DNA of 64,000 nucleotides from Monoplex corrugatus (GCA_030674185.1 CM060305.1:163404210-163468209), one strand, 5' to 3'; shown: positions 21,879 to 35,355, numbered from the stretch's first letter. Notes: a model not told the origin generated them from the letters alone. Translations and numbers: made by a program.

Positions 21879-24797
21879 GTGAGAAATCGTGTCTAGTGTG
21901 CTAATTTGCTAATAAACATTGATTGATTAGGCCTATTCTGTATTCAGGCTATTGTAATTGTTAGTTGGAGGTCTAGTAACTCATTTTATGATATTGATAT
22001 GAGCTAGAACATGAAAGAAAAACAACAAGAAAGTATGCATAGAATATTAGCCAATATAATAAGAACTTATATAATTATTTGTAAGGTGAATAGAACTCTA
22101 CGGTCTGTGCAAATACTGAAATAGTATTTCCTAACGGGAGCTGCACAGTTAGTTTCAGTTTGAGTTTCAGTTTCTCAACAACTCCACAATTAACACAGTA
22201 TTATTTGTGTTTTTCACACAAAATAAGCCTTTTATAGTTTATAGTCAATAGATCTCCAGTTTTTAATCATCTCTGTAACTGTATTTTGACAGTTGTGTTT
22301 AACTCAATTGTTAAACATAAAAACACTGTGAACATGTTCTCTGTCTGTGAAATCCTTTACAGTTGTGTTTTCCTATACCAGTGTTTTGCAAGTATTAGTA
22401 CTTGTACTGCTAACATTGTAGGTATATGAGAAAACCTACCTGCACATAACAGCAAGCATTCATCAAAAAAAAAGGAGGGGTGTTCATGTTACACTTAGAC
22501 TCTTGATTGGTCATCATTTAGTTAAAATCAATAATTCGAAACTATGCTTGTTATGTCATAAAACCAAGGTGTAGTTGCAGTCTCAAATTGCGATTATTTC
22601 ATATTGTGTGGTCACTCTGTGGAAGACTGACCTTTGGCTAATTACACGTATTTAACCTCTGCAAACTTTAAGGATAAGTAAAAAAAAATTACCCTTAAAA
22701 TATGCCTTCCATTTAGATTAATCCCAGTTTTGTTGACATACCAGATTTCAATAAGATCTATCCCTTTGCTGATAGTTAAATTTGAGCCATTAACTGTCTG
22801 GTATACCGAAGTGATGATGTGTCATCATGCTGCCATTATTCGTCAGACTTAACAACTAGATACTGCTGTAGTGCTGATAGCAGACTTATTTGTATTGAGA
22901 TAACAGAATTTGTTGCAATGATTCGATCCTTTCTGATTTTATAAATCATTGAATGATTATTTTTGTTGTGCAAGAGGCCTTTTTCATTTTTACTAATCAC
23001 CGATGAAGACTTTATGAAAATACCAATTGGCAGTAACTGGGTATGCCCAGTTAGATCATCTTATCAGAATCAGATAATCTAGATGCGCAGATTGCTTATT
23101 GAAATAATTCATCTGGTTATAATATTCATTTTTCTGTGAAGATACTGATTTAGTAAACAGTTCTTACGTTCAGTGTAACAAAATCCTAGTGGCCAGGCAC
23201 GCCCAATTTGACCATCTCACTCATCAAGATCAGATCTAGATAGATCTGTTGGCATGGATTGTATGTCTAGCTCTACTGAAATAATTCATCTGCTTTTTAT
23301 GACAATATTACTTTTGAAACTTTACAGGTTACAAAGGACAAAATAGAAATTAATGATTTTTTTAAAAAAAAGATCAGCTCTTGATTCAAACAGTTAAAAG
23401 ATAAACATTTAGGCTATTTATTTAGGCTTTGGCAAAATTATTCAGGCCTTTCAAATTCTAGCATATGTATAACTTTTTCACATATTTAGGCCTACTAATA
23501 ATGCGTTAAAAAGTTTTATCTTTGAATTGTTCATTGTGGATTAACTTGTGTATTTGTTATATGAGTGATACTTAAGTGCTGAATATGTTGAACTTTGCAT
23601 CTTGTAAAAAAATCACATTGCCATTGTATGGCACATTGTTGTTGTTGTTTTTTCCTACCAAGGATGTAATGTTGTTTGCTGAGTAGATTTTCTATCGAAT
23701 TTTGCTGTGGATAAGTCTTTGTTACTGTGGAATCTTTTACATGCACTAAATGTATGCTAAGATTTGAGTAATGAATGAGTATTATTTGGAATCTGTGTGG
23801 CAAATTTCAAGCCAGAATTACTGTAATGTTATTGCGATTTTGAATAGAAATCTGAACATTTTAAGTTATCTTGCTTAAAAAAAAAACTTATTAAGGTAAT
23901 TAATTGCTGTGTAAATTCTCATACTACAAAATGACTTTTAAAAGACTAGGTCAGCTTGAACAAAATTAATTGAAACTGCCTGCTATGAAATTAAACTGAA
24001 ACTTTATAAACCTATTAAAGAAGTAGACTGGCTTTCTATGTCCAGATACCCAGTTCAAATAATAGATTGGAACTGTACATTTTCATGCATGTCAAGATGC
24101 AGTATCTATTGATGACACAGAAATATAACTTCCAAATTTTAACATCGACCCATTGAAACTGAAACTAGCCTGGACAGATAAATGTCCTCCTGTTACTTTA
24201 TCCAGCTAGTCTATAGACCAGCACATGTAACCTCAATATCTAAAATACTTTTTGATCTCTTTTATTATACCACAGATAAATGCAACATTGTAGAAATATG
24301 CGTTCCAGTAGATAGTGCCAGTGATCATTGCTCTATATGCCTCACCTGTTTTAATAGTTAGTCAGTTGGATAGAACATTTTAGTCCCATATGGGACAAGA
24401 TCTGAATGAGAAAAAGCATGTAAAGTGCCCATGTATTACTGTTGTCAATAAAGATCGATCTTACTTGATCTTATCTAATAAAAAAACCTAATTTTTGAAT
24501 ATAGTCTTGAATCTTAGAAATAGGGACAAAACAAGTTGTACCATGACTTACAACACATCCATAATGTTAAATATAAATGTCGGTGTATGACATCGGGATG
24601 GAATGTTTGGGTAATGATTATGTAATGATTATGGAAAACTGGAAATGTACAGCCCTCAACAATAATAGATCTCGACTTTGGCAGTATGGTTGTAAAAAAA
24701 TGAGTTCAGATTTAATCGGTGAATCAATGTGTGCATGCCTTCCTGTGCTATCAGAGCCACACGCACACGTGTGTGCACGCATGCACTCACTCATGCA

Positions 24798-24884
<87 letters not shown>

Positions 24885-25620
24885 ATATACAAGCACAGCG
24901 ATGCTTGTAAATTCAGTCCAAGCACTTCTAATTTTGATGTATGTTTGTGCAGGTATCTCAGGTAAATCACAGCTTCTCCTGCTGCTAGTGTTCCTGACCC
25001 GTTACCTGGATTTATTCGCATACTTCGTCTCTTACTACAACACGTTCATGAAGCTGCTTTTCATTGGCTCGACTGCGCTCACTGTTTTCTTCATTTTTGT
25101 CAAGTACAGGTCCACATACAACTCCAGTCAAGACACCTTCCGTATGGAAGTTTTATTGCTTGGTGCAGCTGGACTGGCTTTCTGGATCAATCATGAATTC
25201 AGCGCACTGGAGGTTGGTTCTGGAACTTTCATATAGAGTTCTATAGTTCTGTCTGGTGGTTGGATGAGATAGCGTAGTGGTTAGAGCACTTGCTCCCTAT
25301 GCTTAGAGCACTTGCTCCCAAAAAGACAATGCTGAGCACAATTGAACTTGATTGCCAGATAGTTGGTAATGATTTATACCCTATTTTGAGCAGATGGCCC
25401 CAGTATGCATAGCTGTATAAATGAGCACACCTACAACGAAATTCAGTCGAGACAGATAAAGAGTTTGTTATGACAGCAGTTTGTAGTAGTTACAATTTTA
25501 AAAAAATCAGATCTTACACAGTGCTGATTGTTTTTTGTCTTACTCTTACTGCTAGAGTTCAGATGTTATTTGCAACATTCCTTATTTTATACATCATCAT
25601 TATGACGTTCATCAGAAACA

Positions 25621-25703
<83 letters not shown>

Positions 25704-28586
25704 CACACACACACACAACACACACATACAGACACACACACACAACACACACACACAACACACACACACACACACACAACACACACACACACACACACAC
25801 ACAACACACACACAACACACACACACACACACACACACACACATCACTGAACGCTGTGCTGTACAGGCAGTGTGCAATGCTGATCAAAAGTACTTGTCTT
25901 GAGCATTTGTTTGCAGTAGGGCAAGACTATACATAGCAAGCTTTACCTTTGGGAAACATGTTGCTCGTGGAAAGAGGAATTTGTTAGGTGCGATAATACA
26001 TTTTGTTTGTTGTAGACAGTATTTTACAAGAGGGAAAGAGAAGAATGTGGGCAGGAAAAATAAAGAGTATATTTTTTCCTGAAATTTATTTTTATTACAG
26101 GTAGATTCATTATTAATGGACTCCACTGTTCATGTTCCTCTTTAGGATTGGGACATGAAATGGGCGCCATTGATATTCTGGTGAGAAGTAGAAGTTTCAT
26201 AGTGCTGTGGAATCTCGTTCACTTATCACTGCTGAGGTAATAGGGGAAATGTTTATTGATCAGAAAAATGAATTTACCCAAATTGGGAGAGTGGGGTGGG
26301 GAGGAGGAGTGAGCTAAGTAGTGGTGGAGGGGAGAGGGAGTTGGTAGATTGGTCACTTGCTTATTTTCTGTTATTATTGTTATGTGATCACATTATTACT
26401 ATACAGTTTAATATGTTATTGTTTATTTTAAATATAATTTCTCACACTATCTTAAAATTTACACCATTTTGAAAGTGTAATTGGTGTGGATTTTGTGCAG
26501 ATCCTTTGGACGTTCTCCATCTATTTGGAAGCAGTGGCGATCCTACCACAATTCTTCATGATCCACAAGACTGGAGAGATGGAGATGTTCACCTATCACT
26601 ACCTCTTTGCTCTTGGACTCTATCGTGCCTTCTACATTTTCAACTGGGTGTATCGCTATTCAACTGAATACTACTTTGACAGCATTTCATTTTGGTCTGG
26701 GTGTGTGCAGACAGCTTTCTATTGCTATTTCTTGTACACTAAAGAGTTCTTGAAACGCCAGGCCCGTGCTCACTTTTTGCACTTTGGAAATGGAAAGGCT
26801 GACGGTAATGCAGAGAAGAGTAACGAGATGATTGCAGTTCTTGTCATGGAGGACGTACAGGATGACAAATCAACTCCACCTGTTACCAGCTTCAGACGAG
26901 CATTCTTCCTAGCATGGTAAAATCTGTAAACCATGTTGTATGTGATTAGAAATTAGATTATTACCATTCAACATGGCTAAGTGGTTATGTAACAGACAAC
27001 TGAATGAGAAGTCATGGGTTTGAACCCCTATCAAGTCCAAAAAAATAATCCTTGTGGGATTTTCTCTGCCCTAACCTGTGCCTGTCCATATGAACTTGCT
27101 ATGGCTTCATTTGGAAGATGGGACACACAGTCCAGTTTTGTCCGCTTTGTTGATGCGTCCTTGAGAGTTGCTCATATTTCCTGACCAACACTACAGGTGT
27201 CTGTGTCTCTTTGGCCAGGATGTATTATGATAGTAATTAGACTTAGACTGTTAGAGTAAAGCCCTGTCACACATTCTCAATCCTAGGTGGAACTCAGCTC
27301 CTTAGCATCATCATCCCCATTATCATGAAATCATCAATTATTATAGCATCATGAAAATTGTCCCCGATTCTGTGGCCCTTCATGCCCTGATCTCAGTTTT
27401 GGTTTACTCAGTCGCTTCAGTGCTAGGTCATGTGAGGCTGCCAGAGGGCTGTGGTGGTGGGCTTCTCACCAGGGTTCTCTCAATCAGTCTGGGTTCGCAA
27501 GTGGACAGTTACTGTCATTTGTAGGGGGCATATTAGGCAGTGTTCTTAGAATGTTGGATCAGAGCAGGCAATGTTGAACTCCCATCAAAATGATTCAGTA
27601 GCAGTGCAGGATCTCCTCTGGTGGTGGCTTGACGTCTCTGGCTACCATGGGATTCTTGGTACTGAAACTGCATTGGAATGAATGAACTTGGGTTGGGGTG
27701 TGTTGTATAGCTGGAATGAACAGTATGGGATCAATGCCTCTGAGCAAGGCAGAAGTTGGGACTGAAGAAAAAGAGTATTTCTTCATTTGTCTTTTTAAGG
27801 TAATAACTGAATTAGTCCATGAACCTTTTGGCCACTCAAAATATTTAAAATACGTTATTTAAGCAGTCACAGTCACCCAAGATTGTAGCCTGCTTCATAT
27901 TTACTGGTACAGCTCTTCAGACTGCAGATTTCAGAGTTGACACAGAGAGTTAGGGATAATAGCAGGTAACAAAAGCAGTGCATTTTTTTTCGTGGAGACA
28001 CAAAGAATGATCTTGTTACCATTTCATGGGCTTCAAGAAAGCCCACATGGATAAAATCTTGAATGTTAGATCATTGATTTCCTCTGTATTGATCTTGAAT
28101 GTTAGATCATTGATTTCCTCTGTATTGATCTTGAATGTTAGATATATTGATATGCTGTGTATTGAATGTTAGGTGTGTATTGATCTTGCTTTTAAACTGT
28201 TTAACTGTTTTTTAACCAGTCAGTGCCATTTATAATAGCAAGTAATGTATCGTTAACTTCAGTCTGTTGTCATCTGTGTTGTTAATGAAAGGCAGACTAG
28301 TTATTCATCTCACACAAAAGAAATACAGTACAGTCCATTTTATTGGAGTGGATCAAATTATCATTATGTACAGGAGGAGGATGGCGGGAACAGAACAATC
28401 AGAACAATGCAGCAGCCAGATTCTTCAGCCTCACCAGCTGTGCAGCCTATTGTAGAAGACTCCACTCTTGATGCAGACCTTGGTGCGAGTGACAACAACC
28501 TTTCCAGTTTCACTGTTGGTGAGCTTCGCATTGGAGAAGTCCCAACATGTTCTACAAATCAATCTCCACAAACTGTGCTGCAGTAA
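21788..28586 (+). CDS. KDELR: Divergent KDEL (ERD2) receptor paralogue, gene A (spliced)
   Basis: Joined exons 21788-21878, 24953-25212 and 26501 onward encode a seven-helix receptor that retrieves ER-resident proteins carrying C-terminal KDEL-type signals from the Golgi. By eye it is about 63% identical to gene B over 191 residues. With human numbering it keeps R5, H12 (the pH sensor), R47, D50, E117, W120, E127, Y158, R159, W166, R169 and D177, so the ligand pocket is intact. It loses D193 of TM7 ([12 protein letters not shown] replaces [11 protein letters not shown]) and the KGKKLSLPA tail. Either it ends at the TAA at 26918-26920, after a tail of about 57 residues and 256 in total, or it splices on to 28374-28613. 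All splice sites of exons 1-3 are canonical, and no frameshift is present, so it looks like a functional but diverged gene. Confidence 0.88.
22000..24095. other. Gene A intron 1, single-copy AT-rich sequence
   Basis: No gene is seen. A CAGTTTGAGTTTCAGTTTCT joint of the 8655 SINE type is at about 22155. Two diverged copies of a segment of about 120 bases (landmarks GAAATAATTCATCTG at about 23100 and 23280) form an imperfect duplication. Confidence 0.6.
24096..24362 (+). pseudogene. LINE endonuclease fragment in gene A intron 1
   Basis: The broken plus-strand translation contains [22 protein letters not shown] (family LLGDFNIDPLK) and [20 protein letters not shown] (family PTRVTSTSKTLIDHIYTT). 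It ends in [19 protein letters not shown], whose SDH is the catalytic histidine motif of AP endonucleases of non-LTR elements. It has stops and is only about 80 codons long. The assignment is from recalled family pattern. Confidence 0.6.
24800..24883. repeat. (CA)n microsatellite next to gene A exon 2
   Basis: About 41 uninterrupted CA units on the sense strand, ending 70 bases before the exon 2 acceptor. Confidence 0.95.
24953..25212 (+). CDS. KDELR: Gene A exon 2 (KDEL receptor TM2-TM4)
   Basis: After the acceptor TTTGTGCAG the exon encodes [20 protein letters not shown] and on to NHEFSALE, ending in phase 0 before donor GTTGGT. It carries R47, D50 and E117. It is 260 bases long, as in gene B. 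H90 and P101 of the family are replaced (SSQDTF and LLGAAG). Confidence 0.92.
25620..25845. repeat. (CA)n microsatellite in gene A intron 2
   Basis: A first pure run of about 40 units is followed by CA blocks broken by CAACA and a CATACAGACA interruption. The overlapping threonine/histidine and cysteine/valine frames are artefacts. Confidence 0.95.
26501..26920 (+). CDS. KDELR: Gene A exon 3 (TM5-TM7 and novel tail)
   Basis: Acceptor TTTTGTGCAG leads into [22 protein letters not shown]6 and TM7 follow, with [16 protein letters not shown] containing Y158, R159 and W166. Where gene B has a donor after ITK, this frame reads through into a basic then acidic tail ([12 protein letters not shown], then [15 protein letters not shown]) to TAA at 26918. 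GTAAAA at 26917 and GTACAG at 26855 are possible donors to a further exon. Confidence 0.85.
   Translation: MLWTFSIYLEAVAILPQFFMIHKTGEMEMFTYHYLFALGLYRAFYIFNWVYRYSTEYYFDSISFWSGCVQTAFYCYFLYTKEFLKRQARAHFLHFGNGKADGNAEKSNEMIAVLVMEDVQDDKSTPPVTSFRRAFFLAW
26960..27375 (+). mobile_element. Diverged copy of the long tRNA-headed SINE
   Basis: It has the same order of landmarks as 44766-45287: a B box-like GGGTTTGAACCCCTATC, a CTTGTGGGATTTT block, GGTGTCTGTGTCTCTTTGGC, ATGTATTATGATAGTAATTA, AGCCCTGTCACACA and CATCATCATCCCCATTATCA. Many substitutions suggest it is older than the 1574 and 44766 copies. It lies just 3' of gene A exon 3. Confidence 0.65.
28057..28190 (+). repeat. Tandem repeat of about 36 bp
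   Basis: Two and a half units of GATCTTGAATGTTAGATCAT plus TGATTTCCTCTGTATT, followed by shortened, diverged units. Confidence 0.8.
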
Positions 28587-28613
28587 TATCTGTTAATTCA
28601 AAGGTAAGTTTTG
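28374..28613 (+). CDS. Probable additional 3' coding exon of gene A
   Basis: Acceptor TTATGTACAG and a perfect donor AAG|GTAAGT bound a 240-base exon. One frame is open for 70 codons from the first base and ends in TAA at 28584. It encodes an acidic, serine-rich, disordered-looking peptide ([20 protein letters not shown] type start and [18 protein letters not shown] near the end). The stop lies 27 bases before the donor, consistent with a last coding exon. Joining it in phase to exon 3 needs the weak GTACAG donor at 26855, or the GTAAAA donor at 26917 with an alternative acceptor at 28334. The link is therefore inferred, not proved. Confidence 0.5.
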
Positions 28614-28795
28614 TGACATACTGATTTAAAGCTAAAATTCTTGTCATTGTATTAGTATCGGGCTGAAGGGTGTGGCAGTTTGGTAACATTAAGACAGAAA
28701 GAGAGAGAGAGAGAGAGTGGAGAAGGAGGTAGAGACAGGTTGAAAAATGATGATATAGTTTGGTTAAAATGATTTTTGTCTTTCAAATGTAATAT

Positions 28796-29964
28796 CAATG
28801 ATTCACATTTTCTGAACCCCCAATAGGACACAGTGTCCTGGACATAGAAAATTAATAGGACACAGTGTCCTGGTTATGAAAAAACAATAGGACACCATTT
28901 TTTCGCAAAAAAACAAGTGTTTATTTAAAATAAGTCCAGTAATGCAGAACAATAAAGTGTACTGCCCTCACTATTTCAGCCATGCCTTTCTCTTGTTTGG
29001 TGAGAGTGACCTGTTGGCAAGCTTTCTGGTTCTTCACCTGCTCTGGCACTCTCAGTGCCAGCTGATGGTCATCTGTGGCAATGTGATCTGTTATGGCTGA
29101 CTTTCGCATATTCTTACATCCAATTGTAAAGGAGTTCTTTGCCACTTTGGCGTTGATGCATAGGGTGCAGTACATCGCCTCTTCTTCTTCATTGTGTCTC
29201 AGCCAGGGGAACAGCTCTCCCCAGGATGCCTGATACTGTCTCTGCTTTTGTTTGGCAGCAGAAGTAGCAGCAGAAGAAGGACTAGTACAAGCATCAGAAA
29301 CGGCAGAAGCCGAACCGGTATCACTACTTGTACTACATGTTGAAGCAGAAACGGTAGTAGGCCTAGCACATGAATCAGCAGCGGCCGTACCACTGTCGGA
29401 CGTAGGCCTACTAGTACTTGAATCTTCTGTGCCGCTCACAGAATTGTCAGCTGTCTTGCCAGAACACAACAAATGTGTGAGAACAGTCTGATTTTTGTCG
29501 GCTTTTAGCCTTTTTTTAGGCGGCATTCTCACGATCTCAGAAAGAAAACAAACCCACGTGTATCGCAGATACGACCCGGACCGGCTGAAAATAGATCGCG
29601 CACGCTAACGGAGAATAACGCGAGTCTCTGGTTGGCTGTTCGGATAAGTCCCCGATAACGTGCAAAGCTAAAAATAGCACACTCGCGGAGCGCTGGGCGA
29701 TGGCTGACACTGTGATAGGCTGTCCACTGTCACTGTGTCAGCGGGCGTGTCAGCGACTACAAGGGCCTCGCACAGCCAGCGCTGCCGTTCAACGCGCTCG
29801 ATAAAACACACTTGGCGTGTCCGCGACTTCCATGTAATAATCGGACACGGGTCCGCTCGGATATCATATCAATCGGACAGCGGGTCCGCTCAGAAGCAAA
29901 ACAATCGGTCATTTCAAATTTCAATCGGTCAATGTCCGGAGTCCGAGGGAAATGTGAAACACTG
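28796..29964 (-). mobile_element. hAT-like DNA transposon, internally deleted
   Basis: The inverted ends read CAATGATTCACATTTTC at the left and, on the opposite strand, CAGTGTTTCACATTTCC at the right, 14 of 17 identical. CAGTG starts are typical of hAT termini. Both ends are flanked by TAATAT-containing sequence, compatible with an 8-bp duplication. The 1.17 kb retained holds only the N-terminal part of the transposase. It lies inside gene A's putative 3' UTR intron. Confidence 0.65.
28921..29532 (-). pseudogene. hAT/ZNF862-like transposase N-terminus
   Basis: This 203-codon frame starts MRMPPKKRLKADKNQTVL. It has a long Ser/Thr/Ala-rich linker (residues about 30-95) and then a TTF-type zinc finger: WGELFPWL, AMYCTLC, CKNMRKSAITDHIATDDH with the C-x2-C...H-x4-H pattern. 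It ends where the dimerisation and DDE domains should begin. It may be a remnant or a binding-only protein. The finger pattern is family knowledge; a lack of downstream domain is seen directly. Confidence 0.7.
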
Positions 29965-30643
29965 TAATATAATTTATTTTTCTTTCAGTGCAACATATGT
30001 CATGTGTGCCTAACAGGGAGATTGCACAGAACATAAACATGTATGAAAATGTACATAATAGTAGTTATTATCATGATTAACCCTTTCGCTGCTATGCCCT
30101 TTTTTAGTTCTGAAAACACTATTTGCCAGGCCATATTACATCACGGAGGGTAATAATTAAAAAAAAATTCTGACACAAAAACTACTCAATAAAAGTCCAT
30201 AAAACTAATACTTTTCTGAAAGGTAATTGAATCCTCTATACACTGATCACAATTACACATCCATTCAACAGGACAGATGAAAGTTTATGTCCAATGAAAC
30301 AGGATTTATTCTTTTTACACTATTCTAGACATGATATCATATAAATATAAAAAAAGGGAAAAACAGTGAATAATAAAACTGAATTATTGTCAGAAAGCAA
30401 AAGAATGATAATGAAAAATGTATTTCCATACCTTCTGTCCAAGAAGAATTTTCACAATCACCAAATACATGTTCATATCTACACACACACACTTTGCGAC
30501 TCGAAAGAGTTTTCAGTGTCACTGTTGTTTTTTCTTTCTTTTTCTTTTTTTTTTTTTTTACAAATTTTGCAATAGCACATCACACAACACACAGATGAAA
30601 AATACATACACACACTGTGTCTACATAGGGCATCAGTCAGCAA

Positions 30644-32058
<1,415 letters not shown>

Positions 32059-33674
32059 CGCCATGATGATCAGTGAGCTCGAAAGTTGCAGGGGGTGGTT
32101 TAGGTAACAGCCCAGACTGACCCCTTTTAATCTCATTGGATCCTTCGCTTTATAAATAATTATTAATAGCAGACACACTAAGCTTTGTGATTGGAGTGAA
32201 TTGGGAACCCCTGGTCTTAAAATAGAGCTTGGAAAAGTCTTACTATGACGCACACGGAATATCCTGTGACGGGGCCATCTTAAATAGGCCGGAACTTCAC
32301 GGGTAATCCCGTGATGGGGCGGTCTAGAGGTTAAGAAAAAGATTGATCACAGTTCATATTGCCTACAGCCCAGCAGATCACTAGAGCCATATCAGGGCTA
32401 AGAAAATGATTGACAGAAAGGAGTATTAACAAGGAAATAATAACAGAGTTTAGGTTTCGGCCTTGCAAAAAAGCACAGTATACATCATTATCCATTTGTG
32501 TAATCATTTTCTTTATACTGTAAGTTTCAGGAGTTGTTTCAAAAACTAAGTTTTAAGATCAAGGGCAGTTACTCCAGATCTGGAGAAATCATGTAGAGAG
32601 TGTCAGTGGCATCCCTCACCTTTATGCCATGATAAAAGCTCTTTACCTTTTTGCATTTGAGATGTCAGATGTAAAGCATTTGCTACTGTCCACATATTTT
32701 CAACATTTAACACAAGGACAGTCACAGTGACAAACATACTGTCGTTAACTTACTTTAAACTACAGAAGATAAATTTTAGTAAATGACACACACCGTATTT
32801 CATACAGAGGTCTGATAAAGAACATGCAGTATTTCATTTTCAGCATGTGTTTTCCACATTATGAGCAGTACAAAAGGCATAATTTGCATCCCATAATACT
32901 CCTGTTTTTTGAGAATCCCTCTTGAGTTGGCTGATGGATAGTGTAATCCTTCACAATAAGAGAGGAATGGCCAGTCAGCGCTGGAAATTACTGGGAGGTG
33001 GCATAAATGGATTTTTCCATTTGCCGTCAGCTGATACAAAGCATTGTGAATGCAAAAGAGTTATTTGATATTATAGCATATAACTTTTTTCTCCTAAAAA
33101 GTGGTTGTAAAATGCTGTTTAAAAAATGTTGAAAAAAGAACTTCATATGACGAATATTTCACCACAGCACACAGAAAAGATAACTTTGACAGAAGATTTG
33201 TTAGACACATTAAAAGAAAATTAAGACTGAAGGGGAAAAAAGGATGTAGCTAAAAATTAGTAAATAAACAGTAGGCTACGTGAAACAGTATGAAGCTGTC
33301 TGATGAGAGAAAGGTGTCTGAGAATACAGAGTTATTTTGCAGCATATCAGAAGGAAGCCGAGTTAAATCTGGATCTACATATTATCAGACTTTTCGTAGT
33401 ATAGCGTATTGGTACCAGCATCATTGCAGTTTTTTTGAATGATTGATTTTTTGCAGTTTGATTTTTTTGTTTCCTGGTTTATGCGCATTTGTGTTTGGTT
33501 GCTTTAGGTTTGTTTGGTATTTAAAGGTCTTTTTCCATAAGCCCAAACATTGATTATGATTTCCATTGAACGTTTTTTTATCTGTTAAATGTTGTACCAT
33601 GATATGATTGAAACTCATAGGTTATTATTGTCTCTCTCATTAATGATACTGTTATTGTATGTTATGATTTTCAG

Positions 33675-33815
33675 GCAGACTGCATGGGACATCAATCCTG
33701 AATCCTACCCATTAGCAAGCTTGTCTTGAATGGAGCACACAGTTGATCTGTTTGTTTCTGTGTGTGTGTCTCGTACAGTTTTGTCCATTAATAAACCAGA
33801 ACCTTAGTGCTTTGT
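33675..33815 (+). other. Probable 3' UTR exon of gene A
   Basis: Acceptor TTATGATTTTCAG at 33662-33674 is followed by sequence without a long frame. It pairs logically with the strong donor at 28614. A polyadenylation signal lies at 33790-33795. The 3' limit is a guess, 20 bases past the signal. Confidence 0.45.
33790..33795 (+). terminator. AATAAA polyadenylation signal
   Basis: AATAAA in TTAATAAACC, 115 bases after the putative last-exon acceptor. It is plausible for gene A. No T-rich downstream element is striking. Confidence 0.4.
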
Positions 33816-34852
33816 ATAGTGGAAGATGAAAATACTGCGATGGGGGACAGTGAATATTGTCAGTGTTGCTTGTGGACTAAAGGATTGTAGAACTTCCACT
33901 CTTGTTCGTTAATTAATTGTAAACATAGTTTGTTAAATGACTGTATAAAATGTTGAAATCGTGCCATTACATGACCATGTAACACTGCTCATTCTGTACA
34001 TATGTATAATACATAAATTGACCAATGGTTGGAATTACTTATGGAGAGGTGCATTTTACTACAAGGTGTTTGCTTCAGTGATAGATGGTGTATGAATAGA
34101 CAACGGTATACAAAAAAATCACAACTGGATAGAACCTCAAGACCTTATCAGTGAATAGGGTTTACATGCTGGCTTTTGGCATTTGCCATGATCAATTCTG
34201 ATCCTTTTCCAACTTATAGCATCTGAGGTGTTGAATTTTCAAAGCATTTCAACCATGTCTTGAGGCTGAAACTGACTGAAATTCTGCAGTTCTGGTAGGA
34301 GGTCTGCATTGTTGATTTGTTGCAATTGCGCATTGTGATCTCTGATCATTTTTGACCACCACTATGTCTTGCCAGGTTTACATTCCTTTTGTATGTGTGT
34401 TTTCAGTGGTTCGTCATGTTAACTTGCGTTAGAAAATATACAAGAAACAAGTAAGCAGTCATGAAGAGCAAAAGAAGATGGCAGATGTGCTTTTTCGACA
34501 GTGTAGCTACTTTTTTTTTAGTTTATTCATATTTATCTATACATTTTGTATATTTTGATATCATAATTGTTTATTTGTAGATTTTATAAACCGGTTTGAA
34601 TATGACGCATTAATTCTTTTACAAACCTACTTGAATATGATCCAGTCATCCATTGTATTCTAGTGAGACTGTAAATGTGATATTATGATGAATATAATTG
34701 AGCATAAAACACTAGGATGCTGCTATGTGCTTCATTTAACAAAGGCAGTGCAAGCAATTTCACTTTGGTGTGGTTGTAAATTGGTAATGATTATGAATTA
34801 TGTACTTCTGATTCAGTTACATGTACTTTTACCTGACTCACAACTTGCAAAT

Positions 34853-35355
34853 GTGATCCGTTTTCACGAAATGAGTCCTAACTCGCAGGCAGCAAAAGCG
34901 TAGAGGCCCGGAAAAGGTGTGATTGGTTGATTTTGTCAGTTTTAATTTTTTGTCAAAAATGGAATATTTATAATTCAATCAGAAAATGTATTTAAAATGC
35001 GTTTTAACTAGATAACAGCATGCTTTTTGTGTCAGAAAAAGGGATATATAAACTTAGATAACAAGACAATTACAGTAGATTTTCACACCAATTTTTGTGT
35101 GCTATTGTGTTTTACCATGGTACAAAATTTAGGAAAGATTGATGAAGTACAAATACCTGTTGCTAAGGTAAAATTTCATTGAAGAGGTGTTTTGCTATGT
35201 TACACACTTCGAACACCCATAACTTCCTCTTTTTTTTTTGGAGTAGAATAATAAATTTCATATGAAAAGAAAGTTAATAATCTGGACATTTTGAAAATCA
35301 GAATATCCTAAAATCTTATTTTCACCTTAGGACTCATTTTGTTAAAACGGGTCAC
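34853..35355. mobile_element. MITE with long inverted ends
   Basis: The left end GTGATCCGTTTTCACGAAAT plus GAGTCCTAA is inverted at the right end (35327-35355), 26 of 29 identical. AAAT flanks both sides. The 503-bp interior has no ORF. The superfamily cannot be assigned from what is visible. Confidence 0.75.

Noticed and set aside
25470..25887. Cys/Val and Thr/His-only reading frames over CA repeats
   Set aside because: Pure dinucleotide repeat translation; the same holds for 1010-1252, 12040-12283, 31242-31600, 37466-37898 and 24577-25021.
28921..29532. Reading the Ser/Thr-rich zinc finger protein as a host transcription factor
   Set aside because: It is enclosed by hAT-type inverted ends within 1.2 kb, and its finger is the transposase-associated TTF type.
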